Assembly (NCBI RefSeq): GCF_003590095.1
Contig: NC_039488.1
Coordinates: 7,130,001 to 7,194,000 of the forward strand
DNA from: Trichoplusia ni
Lineage: Eukaryota; Arthropoda; Insecta; Lepidoptera; Noctuidae
DNA: 64,000 nucleotides
Direction: 5' to 3'
Part shown: positions 31,790 through 42,400 of the stretch, piece by piece
Position numbering within the stretch: position 1 is the first letter of the stretch
Layout: each line of letters opens with the position of its first letter
Made by a program: the position numbers and the translations under genes
The notes under the pieces: generated by a model
What the model was told of the DNA's origin: nothing
Database searches by the model: none
What the model saw: the letters and a program-made list of their open reading frames with translations, nothing else

Positions 31790-32640
31790 ACTTAACGACT
31801 GTTACATATATAAGATCTTATTTGTAAATAATCTAGTTATAAGATACAGTAAGTGATATTTCATCAAAACGTACATGTGAAATGAGAGCCAAGATCAACA
31901 TTACGATGTATATAATATGTATTTCGTCAGTCCTGAAATTCATTTATAATAACATAATATCATTTCTTCTTATAACTCAGGTTAATATTTTATAGCCTAT
32001 CTAGTTTTCATATTTACAAATGCCATATGTGCCAAATTTATCATGTTTATTTAAAATAGTGTTTGAGTTATGAGGGGGTCAAAAGTGGTTTTGTTTCTGG
32101 CTCTTAATGGTTGGTGTAAATGTAAAATATTACGCACGGTGCTGCTCGCCATCTGTTACTTGGACTTGGCTCGACACGCTACCGCATATCTAGATTATTG
32201 AAACTACTTTCAAATTATCATGAATCATTCGGTTGACTTTTAATGTTAAAGTAACTGTTTAATTTGAATACAGTTTCAAAATGGACTCCAATTTACATTT
32301 TATGTAAAACTATTCCACTGTCTCGTTGATCAAGTGGTTGGGTGTGTGAGAAAGAGCAATGTCCCAGGTTCGATATAATACATATTATGTATAGTATTAT
32401 ATACTTGAAAAGTTAATTTGTTTGTTTGTTTGAACGCGGTAATATCAGGAACTAAAGGTACGTTTCGAAAAATAATTTCAATATAAGAGTTGAATTGATT
32501 GAGGATTGCTACAGAATATACTCTATCACGCTATGATTAATAGGAGCAGAGCAGTAATGTAATATGATCGCACTAAAACTATTCATACGATTAAAAAAAT
32601 CCTTACTAATTTCTTAATTAATAATTACTCTTAATTGTTA
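31790..32640. other. Non-coding, one faint Helitron trace
   Basis: No gene. GTTTGTTTGTTTGAACGC near 32420 and ATCACGCTATGATTAATAGG near 32527 are a worn Helitron family 1 copy on the plus strand. Confidence 0.4.
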
Positions 32641-32885
32641 TATAATAACACCAGCCTATATACGTCCCACTGCTGGGCACAGGCCTCTTCGGGTATAGAT
32701 AAGGTTTTGATCATTGATCACCACGCTAGCTCACTGCGGGTGATTTAAAACTTCAATATTTGCAAACCAGGTTTCCTCACGATGTTTTCCTTCGCCATTA
32801 ATCAGTAGTGTCTTAGAATAAATAAGCCACATTGTTACTTGCCTACGTCGGGATCGAACCTCCACCTAATGCAAACGGGAGGTAT
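32640..32885 (-). repeat. Dispersed repeat H (RTE-type LINE flank?)
   Basis: CCTATATACGTCCCACTGCT, then GGGCACAGGCCTCTTC and, later, TAGTGTCTTAGAAT recur at 58660-58935. Such CTGCTGGGC blocks are widespread in moth genomes, often near RTE LINE ends. The assignment is an inference. Confidence 0.55.
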
Positions 32886-32889
32886 TATT

Positions 32890-34480
32890 TTAACATGTAC
32901 TACTTTTGAACGAGATGTGATTCATTGATGTGACATTTTAAGTGAATATTCAGCTAACTGTATAGACGATGCCATCTCATGGCGTTGAATACAATACCAA
33001 CGCACAGGGGTGATAAACATTTTGTCAATTTCAACAGCAATAAAAAAAACATTTTCGATCGTAGTTCATTAAAGTAAAATGTATTTGTAAACTATTTTAT
33101 AGCATTTATTCTTTTATGATCTTATCACTTTTTTTGTAATTGAAATTTACGGTGGCTTTTGATGTATCAAGCTAAAATCTTTATTTATGGACAGAGGTAA
33201 ATTGACCCCTGAACAGGCGAAGAAAGACAAATGTTTAAGTAACTTTAATAATTAAGTAACTTTGGCAAACTTAAATAATAAACGCAGATCAAAATAATTT
33301 TACATCAGATTATACACAGTCATCTCAAATAGTTGTCTTGGCTTCGTACCGTAATATTGCAAAAATGTTTACGACCCCTGCTTATGACTAAACCGAATTC
33401 TTCGTAATAAGATTTATTATACATCAAAAATTGGATGCAGTTTGGTAACACAAATAATGTAAGCAAGTACTTTTCCTGTTATGTAATACTTTATACACTT
33501 ATATTCAAGAGAGACACTATCTAAGTGACAATTTAAAATGTATCTTTGTCTCTCCAATCCATTCGACAGTGAAAAAGATAGCTTGTCACCTAATGCTGAC
33601 AATTCGGCTGTCGGGCTTTCTACCATTTGCCTATACAATGCATATAAATATAAATAAAAATATTTTAAAAGCTGAACAATTTGTTTGTTCGTTTAAATGT
33701 GATGATCTTAGAAACTACTGGTACCATTTCAGGCATAATTTCAATACTAGATAGCCCGTTCATTGATAAACACCATATTAATAATGCCATCCTTAATATG
33801 AGTAATAAGAAATGTTTATAAATGGTGAGATAACTGAGGCACGTCTATTTGTCCGTTGGCACCAGGCCGTATCTCATAAACGGTGGCAAGTGGCAAATTT
33901 TCAACTGATATAAAAATTAACAACCAGCTTAACAGGCCAAGATCAATAGGTCAAAAATATGCTGCATGGCCAATTTTCAATTCAAATCAAATTATAGATC
34001 GTTATTTGCTTGAAATGTGGTACGTTTTCTTGAAAAATTGTTTTTGTTTATATTATTTAAACTTTCATGTACAATTGTGGTACATAAGGCGGACTTTATG
34101 CCGCAAGGCATTTTCTACCAACCTTTGGGTTCAAATTGAGAATCAGCTGGAGTAGATACAACAGTACCATACGAAACTATTAAACTACTACATCTAACTA
34201 TTTCTACGGAACCGTAAGCGTCGTGAGTCCGAATAACACTTGACCGGTTATAAAGGAATACCTATCACCGTTAAATATTACAAATAGCGAGCCCTGATTC
34301 GGACAAGTGAGTCCAACATTAACAATGGGAAGATTTCGATCTGACACAATGACATTTAAAGATGATCAGATGAAAATAACTGGATGTGTCAGTGTGTCAA
34401 CGTTTGTCATCACGCTGAGGAATATGGTGAAGGCAGAGTTGTTAGTATTTGTTTATAACTAGCTGTTGACAGTGACTCCG
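32890..34480. other. Non-coding, mostly unrecognised
   Basis: No exon was found. GCTGAACAATTTGTTTGTTC near 33672 with CTTAGAAACTACTGG is a worn Helitron family 1 trace. The rest is unassigned AT-rich DNA. Confidence 0.4.
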
Positions 34481-34639
34481 TCCGCGTGGACTTTAGTTTA
34501 TTGAGCGTGGTTGTCGTTTCCGTAATAATGAAATGTTCAAAGCCTAATCCGTTTGGTAGTTTTCGCGTGAAAGCGAAATCGCTGCGACTACCGCACTCCT
34601 TCTATAAGAACCGAGATCAGTTCGTAAAATGTACTGAAG

Positions 34640-34885
34640 ATAATCACAATCATTCTGCGTTACTTCGAGGTGAATTCGTGTTCCACGCGCGCCTCGAAGA
34701 GATGTCAAGCTCTGTGGAGCCGATTGGGGCTGATGTCTGATGTCAGCGGGATAGTCCGTATGGGTTGCCGTGGCCCCGGTACACGAAGGGCAGAGGAAGG
34801 AACATGGGTGGGTTTTAGTCAGTAGAAGTCTGACACTCCCGCTCAACCCGAAGCGGAAGGATTTTGATGATTTCGCATGAGACAA
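34640..34885 (+). repeat. Dispersed repeat E, longer copy
   Basis: It shares GAGATGTCAAGCTCTGTGG and the GTGGCCCCGGTACACGAAGG core with 56030-56230, showing that the unit is at least about 240 bp. Frames on both strands are by-products. Confidence 0.7.
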
Positions 34886-35168
34886 AAAAGGGGGTCTTCC
34901 AAGCCTAGATCGATTATGCAACTTTTCGTGTGCCTAATTGAGAACCATTAAAACTCGATGTTAAAATTGAGTAACATGATGGACAAGTTTGACATAAAAC
35001 ATTATTTTGTCAAAAAAAAGTTTGAGAGAATTCTAACACTGCAATAATTTATGCAAAATATTCATAACTGCGACAAATAATGTTAAGCTGACACGACCAT
35101 TTAACTGCAAGTAGATAACTTCAAAAATTAAAAGAACTTTTTTTTATTGTGTATCTGTGGCTGGCATC

Positions 35169-35490
35169 ACATCATCATCATCCTAACCTTTTCGCAACTA
35201 TGTTGGGGTCGGCTACCAGTCTTACGGGATGGAGCTAGGTAAAAGTGTTTTACAAAGAGCGACTGCCTATCTGACCTCCTCAACCCAGTTGCCTGGACAA
35301 CACGATACTTTATAGTTAGACTGGTTGTCAGACTTTCCAGCTTCTGACTACCCTTAATGTTAAAGATTTGTATGATTAATAACATCCGGGACCCACAATA
35401 AAATTACCTACCGTCCATCCCGAAACACGGAGGAACTCGTTATGACATAGATGGTCACCCATCCATGGACAGTACTTGCCGGCATTAAAG
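35169..35490 (-). repeat. 5S-derived SINE, near full length
   Basis: The forward strand starts CATCATCATCATCCTAACC and runs through CCTCCTCAACCCAGTTGCC to GATGGTCACCCATCCATGG. The outer head is lost. Confidence 0.7.
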
Positions 35491-35625
35491 TAAATTATAG
35501 AAATAAAAATCAAGGTAAGCAACGTTCAGTTCGAATAAAAGTTTGTTTGGTCACCAATTTGTTTGTTTTTCTTTTAATTATTCTTACAAAACCCTCCGTT
35601 TCCATGAGTTTAAATCGTATTTAAC

Positions 35626-35735
35626 AAGTTAATTTCCAATTTTCCTCTTAGTAAAATAAAATTAGGTTTCATAAATCCAGGTTAGGTTGTAAATCTAGGT
35701 TTGCCCTGATATATAGTTCTAGGTACTAATACCCT
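35626..35735 (-). repeat. Inverted partner of the repeat at 38124
   Basis: TTTCCTCTTAGTAAAATAAA, then TTAGGTTTCATAAATCCAGG and CTAGGTTTGCCCTGATATAT are the inverse of 38124-38221 with few mismatches over about 100 bp. The two arms are 2.4 kb apart. Confidence 0.65.
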
Positions 35736-35897
35736 GACCTAGTAAGTGAAATAAGTTATTAGAGAATATTTTACAAATATCTACTTCTGAAGCGTCCTCG
35801 GCGTTATACTTAAGTACTTATTAATGAAGGAAAGCCAGCAAAAAAGGGCAAATCTTTTGAAAAAATTAAAAGCAATCGGTCCTTCTCTTTATTTAAG

Positions 35898-36012
35898 GTA
35901 CGGATAGCTAAGGACTTAGGTAAATGGTTGCGACGTGTCGCGGGGTCGATCTCCGCTTAGGACAAGCATTTATGTGATCCACGAATGCTTGAACTGAATC
36001 TGGGTCTTTTTC
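35898..36012 (+). repeat. SINE family A, partial
   Basis: ACGGATAGCTAAGGAC head, GGTCGATCTCC B box, and GATCCACGAATGCTTG body. Confidence 0.65.
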
Positions 36013-36339
36013 AAAAAACACCATAAAATTTGCTTGCTTTCATAACTTTTTTAACAGAAAAGTAAGTAAATCCATTGTAAAGCTGTCGTATCTTGAACCA
36101 CAGATTGAGCAAATGAAGATATTTTATCTTTTTAACATGTGAGTAGAGCGAGATAAAAGGAAAACGGAGACACTTTAGAGTTTGCCTATTGTGAGATTTC
36201 ACGTATGATAATTTTTATTCTTAATTAATTAATTTAATTTTTATTTTAACAATAACGTAAATCTGACTTCACATAAAAACGACTGAACCAAATTTGATAA
36301 AACTTTCACGACTCCAGAGAACAGCCATTTTGTCATACT

Positions 36340-36485
36340 TTCTAAGTACTGACTACCCATCAAAGATATGTCATTAACAGCCAAGACCCACAATTTATCG
36401 TACCTTCCGAAACACGGCGAAACTCGTTATGACATAGATGGTCACCCATCCACGGTCTGACCGTAACAAGTGTAGCTTAACCTGT
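36340..36485 (-). repeat. 5S-derived SINE, head part
   Basis: AAGACCCACAATTTATCGTA, then CCGAAACACGGCGAAACTCG, then ATGGTCACCCATCCACGG, in the order of full minus-strand copies. Confidence 0.6.
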
Positions 36486-36842
36486 GACATTAAAAAATGA
36501 AAATTGCTATTTGTTTCGCTATCCGTACCTTAGATGCGCACACGCATACGTCCTTTGCACAAAAATATTATGGGTCAAAGTTACGAGTAACAGATAATAT
36601 GCTAATACAAAATAAATAACTCTAACTAGGTCGAGACTATGGCGGTTATTTGGTCCGGTTATATCTCGTTATTAACTGTAGATAGTTAAACTGTCAGTTA
36701 GTTGATACGTTCAGTTTAACTAAAAATTATAATAACAACATATTTTTCCCGATTTCACTTTTTTATTGAATTTCGTTGTGGCTAATGTTTTTCTCCTTGA
36801 ATTTAGTTTTAAGGCGTGACAAAGATGGCGGGCATGATCCAA

Positions 36843-37052
36843 TCCTACTAATATTATATACGCGAAAGTTTGCAATTATGGATGTATGTATGTTTGTTCC
36901 TTTTTCGCGCAAACACTACTGAACGGATTTAGATGAAACTTGGTGCACAGATAGTTTATAACCACGATAAAGACAAAGGATTTTTATCAGGATTTTATGT
37001 TCCCGTGAGATTATTTTCGATTGGATCGGACGGACCCGCGGGCAACAGCTAG
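36843..37052 (+). mobile_element. Helitron-like family 2, full length
   Basis: It starts TCCTACTAATATTATATACG and ends GGACCCGCGGGCAACAGCTAG, flanked by A and T. The body has the typical CTGAACGGATTTAGATGAAA block. Confidence 0.75.
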
Positions 37053-37164
37053 TTAACAAATAATAGCAACTTGTATCAGTGCTAAAGATGGGGATATCTT
37101 CTAACATAGAAAATCACTACGCTAGCTAACTATGGGCGCTTAATTATTTATTTTAAAACGTGAT

Positions 37165-37245
37165 CATGATTAAGGACTCCGGTTTTAACCGAAACTAGTC
37201 GGGCAATCCCGATAAATACGCGTGAGTAAACCGTTGCATCATTTA
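37165..37245. mobile_element. Partial relative of the 7010 MITE
   Basis: ATGATTAAGGACTCCGG, GAAACTAGTCGGGC and ACGCGTGAGTAAACC, then GTTGCATCAT. The inner part is inverted relative to the copy at 7010, while the end is in the same orientation. Confidence 0.5.
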
Positions 37246-37559
37246 AATATTTTACGCGAGTTTTTCCTCAAAAAAACATTTCATGGTAACCATTAATCAT
37301 TATGGAAAACTTTTGGCGCCATTAATCACCATTATCTCTCTGTTATTTAGGATAGAATTCTAAAACTAATTAAACTAATAATTATTGTAATTATTTCACG
37401 TAACGTCACGTTGAATTATGGTCATACAATTTTCCGTTAATTCATTTATGAATGGAAAATGGAAACTTGACGATAAGAAAAGTTTTCATTAAACCAATTA
37501 AGTTTAAATTAAGCATATTTAATTATCTTCCTCATTACATATGATTGAGTAACTTGCCA

Positions 37560-37995
37560 GCGACTCTGCCTGCTACAAACCGAAAATTATCCCACGGGAA
37601 CATAAAATCGAGATAAAAACTCCACACCATCCCATATGTTAATCCAAGTTATGATAAATTTCGATTAATAAATAAATAATAAATAAATAAATGCGGACAA
37701 CATCACATACATTGTTCTGAACCCAAAGTAAGTTGCTGAAGCACTTGTGTTATGGAATTCTGATACAACGAAGGTACCACAAACACCCAGACCCGAGACA
37801 ATGTAGAAATGTTAATTTTTACATTGACCCGACCGGGGATCGACCCCGGGACCTCAGAGCTAGCGACACCTTGAAACCAGTGCGTACGCCACTCGACCAC
37901 GGAGGTCGTCAAATCCGTTAAGTAGTTTTTGCGTCAAGGAGTAACAGACATTCATACATACATACAAACTTTCGCGTTTACAATATAAGTAGGAT
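37560..37995 (-). mobile_element. Helitron-like family 2 interrupted by a SINE
   Basis: The flanks (CCCACGGGAACATAAAATCG, then TAATCCAAGTTATG on the left; AAATCCGTTAAGTAG, then CTTTCGCGTTTACAATATAA on the right) are the two halves of one family 2 copy, split by the SINE at 37664-37910. Confidence 0.65.
37664..37910 (-). repeat. SINE family D nested in a Helitron
   Basis: Same structure as the copy at 17081: minus-strand head GACGACCTCCGTGGTCGAG, B-box region GGTCGATCCCCGG, and an A/T-rich TTTATTTATTTATT tail. Confidence 0.8.
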
Positions 37996-37999
37996 ATAC

Positions 38000-38120
38000 A
38001 GCCTTATTCTACTATTTACAATGGCCGATGAATGAATGGCAATTGGATTAATTTTGAAACTATTTCTATTTTCTTAAGCATTTTTTTGTATTGACCTTGA
38101 GTGTTTCGCCTGGGTCAAGA
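38000..38120 (+). repeat. Dispersed repeat G
   Basis: ATGGCCGATGAATGAATGGC, AATTGGATTA and TGTATTGACCTTGAGTG recur at 52800-52925. It leads into the inverted-partner repeat at 38124. Confidence 0.55.
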
Positions 38121-38123
38121 TGG

Positions 38124-38221
38124 CAGTACCTAGAAAAATATTTCAGGGCAAACCTAGATTTTCAACCGAGCCTGAATTTATGAAACCTAATTTTATTTTA
38201 CTTAGAGGAAAATTGGAACAA
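38124..38221 (+). repeat. Inverted partner of the repeat at 35626
   Basis: GTACCTAGAAAAATATTTCA, then GGGCAAACCTAGATTTTC and TTTATGAAACCTAATTTTAT mirror 35626-35735. The 83-codon frame starting at 38120 is built from this repeat. Confidence 0.65.
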
Positions 38222-38689
38222 AACCGATCAAGTGCGATCAGATTTGCGACACTGATCGTTCCGTACAAGCAGGACAATAAAAAAAATACGATTTCCAAAA
38301 AATCGAACAGAGGTTTAGTTATAGAGTTGAGAACTAGGCCAGGCAGAGGCGAAAAAAATCTAGAAAATTAAGCAATACATAAAAATGTGCAGTCGATAAA
38401 AGCACTTTCGAGATAATTTAACTATCTAGACTGGAATATCTAATTGTCTAGTTTCAGTGCTAATGATGGGCACGCTATGTTAGGAATGCCTGTAGTACTA
38501 GTGTTGTACCGGTAAAGGACGAATGGATAGTGATGTGAATGAGATTTGTTGTGAGCGATAGGTCTTAAGATTGGTCTTTCGATATTTTGGTCATCATAGG
38601 GATTTTTAACATAAAGATTTTTTATTCTTAAATCTATATCAACACCCATTATTCCAGATAAGATTCAGGCATGTCTATGCTTAACCGCA

Positions 38690-38850
38690 TGGATAGCCGT
38701 GTGGTAGACGTCACCATGCCAAACCCACAGTGTGTGAAGTGTCACGGGTTCGATCCCCGCGTAGGTCGAGCGGTTGTGTGATCCATGAATGCTTGTCTTG
38801 AGTTTGGGTGTCTTTATGCATGTGACGTGAATTTTTATATTGAATATTTG
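38690..38850 (+). repeat. SINE family A
   Basis: Head ATGGATAGCCGTGTGG, B box GGTTCGATCCCC, then GATCCATGAATGCTTG and CATGTGACGTGAA. Confidence 0.75.
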
Positions 38851-39471
38851 TTGTTATGAAGGCAATAGAAATACATCTTCAGTAAAGCAATGAACTGTCC
38901 AGCTATCACAGTTCACGAGCTACAGCCAGGTGACAAACGAACGAAATTTGGGATTTCGACGGAAGGACAATTGAGAATAAGTTATAGTGTTCCTGTATTT
39001 AACGTTTAGGTACGGAACCCTAAAAAGGACAGTTAAAAAGTCTCAACAGGAAAAAATAATAAAACATTTTAAACTCTCAAATCAACCAGTGCAGTGGGAC
39101 AAGAACAATACGACATTCTCCATCACAATATAATGCAGAATTGCAATGCTAAAAAAGAACAACAACAAAAAAAGTATTGTCTGTCAAATGTCCTTTCAAT
39201 TTAACACAAAAGATGCATCTTCGGATCGATCTAGTGACCCACATTCACGTGTGTGTCATTCTGTCAGTCGTGGCATTGTGACAGAAGCCTTTGCTTGCAT
39301 GTTTAAAAAAAATAACATTCGTCCGGCAACGTCTCATTTAGTATTCAACCGTCATTATGTGTGGACGACTCGGATTTTGAATTTCGAACTGTCAATTCGA
39401 ATTATTTATTCTTTTTTTATTTGACAGTTATTTTTTTTTTTGGTTTCGCTATTGCGTTTTGTTTCAACACA

Positions 39472-42400
39472 ATGAAAATGTACAACTACAAATACGTTTT
39501 TTCTTTGGTTTTCTTTATAAATTATGTTAGTTGCGATTATTTTTTGAACAAAGTCAATCATATAGAGTATTATAGGAATAGAACGAGGCCTTCGAAGTCG
39601 TTTTCTAGTTTTTCATCGAACTATTTTAATCAGAATTCAGTGGTTAAGCCAAGTAAAGGGGAGAAAGTGTTATGTGGTACAAGATCTGTGGATTTCAACC
39701 CGAGGAGGATGGGGAAGATTGTCGGAGGGACTGAAACACCCTATGGTGCTTTTCCTTGGCAAGTAAGTAGATTTTTGTATGTATTTTTTTTGCGGGCAAA
39801 CAGCTGATGTCTTGGGAATGTCGTATACATCCATACTTTTATACGATACTAGCTAACGCAGCAAACGTTGTTTTGCTATAGAGATGACTTCAAAAGGCTG
39901 AAACAATTACCTACTCAATGTGCACAAAAAATCTCGTGAGAATCGGTCGAGCCGTTTCGGAGGAGTTTAATTTCGTACACCGTGACAAGAGAATTTTTTA
40001 TATTAGAAGACTAGTTGATGGGTTTCTTTATTATATATTTAGTATTTTTATTTTTAGCCTATGGCACAAAAAGCTTCACCATTGATCGATAAAATAATTT
40101 CAAAAATCGGTAAAATAGTCCCCAGTGATTATCTTCTATAAAATCACAAAAAAAAAACTAAACATCTTCATTTTAATACTCTCTAGACTTTAAAAGAGAC
40201 TGCGACCTCTGAGTTTGTACGACATGTCTACTAAAAAAGCCATTTAAAAGTGTTGATATAATATATCTTACTTGAAATTCATAAATGACTTTATTAAAAA
40301 ATGATACATAGTTCCTCAAGAGAAAAATCCGATTTATACTAATTTGAAAGTCAACCTTTTTATCTTAATAATCTTACATGATGAGTGACATAGCTTAAAT
40401 ATGTACCTACCTGGGTCTTATCTTGACTAAAACACGCAGTATCTATTATCTAGGCTGAAGACGCGCGATATTTTTCGGCTTTTATGCATTTATTAAACTC
40501 TCTATTAACTTTTATAACATTGTATACATTATATTTTTTTGAACTGCTACCGGTCTTGGTATTGATCTCCTTTGCCGCGGTTCGATTCTCAAATATTTAA
40601 GTCACATATACAAAGTAACGTGACTTGGAGCAAACCTTCGTGGACGATGTTTGCTCTGAGCGGAGGTCGAACCCACGACACGTTGCGCAGTGGGTTTGGC
40701 TCGGTGTGTTTTTGTATACATTAGTGACACCTTTAAGACTTAGAGGATTTTATAAGTAGGCGGTGTCGTTTAAAAATAACTGTAGCCACATTATAAAAAA
40801 AAAACAATAGAAGAAAAACAACGGTTGCTACGGACATGAAGGTGATGAATTATGTTTGTTTTTGAACGTTTCATCGGCCTAGCCTTTTCCCAACTATGTT
40901 GGGGTCGGCTACCAGTCTAACCGGTTTCAGCTAAGTACCGGTGTTTAGCAGGAGCGACTGCCTATCTGACCTCCTCAACCCAGTTACCTGGGCAACACGA
41001 TACCCCTTGGTTAGACTGGCTGTCAGACTTTTTTCAGCTTCTGACTATCTGTAACGACTGTCAAAGACGTAGGAATAACAACCGGGACCCACAATTTAAC
41101 GTGCCTTCCGAAACACGGAGGAACTCGTTATGACAAAGATGGTCACCCATCCACGGACCAACCGCGTCAAGCATAGCTTAACCTGTGATCGAATCACTTA
41201 TGCGGTTATAGCTTAGCCACGAGCTCCTCGTTTTTGAACGTTTGCTTTTGAAAATTAATTAAGCTTATATGTACGGAAATCTGAATCGCTAGTGTAACTC
41301 GCACTTGACTGGTTTCATTTTATTATAAACGTGAATGAGTAACAGCACCTCTTTTTTAATCATTCATTCACAACAAGCCACTTATAACTTAATAACTTAT
41401 TTTAAATTATTAATTGAACAATTATATTGTAAATCAAAATATTTGGGTTTACTGAGAACCGTTCAAGGAAGATATGGTGATGAAATTGAATTCGGTAATC
41501 ACCAGAAATGAGAAAACAAGTTGATTAATGCTTATTCCTTGATATTCTCAAGTTCTTAGTTCTTATAAACTCACTTTTCTTGTTTGTTTGTCTGTCGTTC
41601 CGGTTGGATTTTCTCATCTCGATATTGAGGCACTTCCCGATAAGCTAGCAGGCTGAAATTTTCGGGGTAGCTTCAAACCCGATGACAATGCAATATACGA
41701 CATTATATGAAAACGACAGGACCGATTTTAATGGAGACATATATACCTATAACATAAAATTTGAATGGGTTGAAAAGGTGGGCTTTTAGATTTTTTAAAT
41801 GTATTAATTTTAAGGTGAGAAATAGCTTTTGACCATTTTATGGGATATATAAAATGTTTCTACGAAACTTGGATATAATGTTACTATGTTCATTGTGCTT
41901 GGCATTCATGGATCACACAAACGCCTGTGCTACGCGAGGGTAGAACTTAGGATACATCGCGACAGTCGCGTTAAAGAAACTAATGTTATAACCGTAAAAG
42001 TATCAGCAACCTCCAAAACAAATTTCATCAAAAACCGTCTAGCTTTTTAAACTTGAAGCGGTAACAAACATACACACATACTTCCGCATGTATATTTTAG
42101 TGTGATTCATAATAAACCACATACTTATTAATAAAAATATGAATACTCTTTCTCGGAAGTTTTGAGATCGATCAACTTAATTAAGCTTTTACAATTACCA
42201 ATTGGTAAAGCTCATAATTAGCATTAATATGCGCATTCACTTTGCGGTCGTACCTAATCACTTTTTGTATTGATTTTTATTTATTATTTATATTTAACTG
42301 TTGATATAACTTGTATGTCAAAAGCCTTTTGTAATAACGGTAAAGTTCATTTTATTAATATAATAAATAATGTAGTGTCTGTTTGTTGTGTGTCTTTTTA

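Noticed and set aside
31330..31795. Several overlapping frames on both strands
   Set aside because: They cross a SINE A copy, show no domain and are not bounded by credible splice sites.
38120..38371. 83-codon basic protein
   Set aside because: Most of it is the repeat that recurs inverted at 35626. No domain or splice context.
39361..39471. Upstream in-frame ATG as the protease start
   Set aside because: It would place 37 unlike residues before the obvious signal peptide. The ATG at 39472 has the better context.
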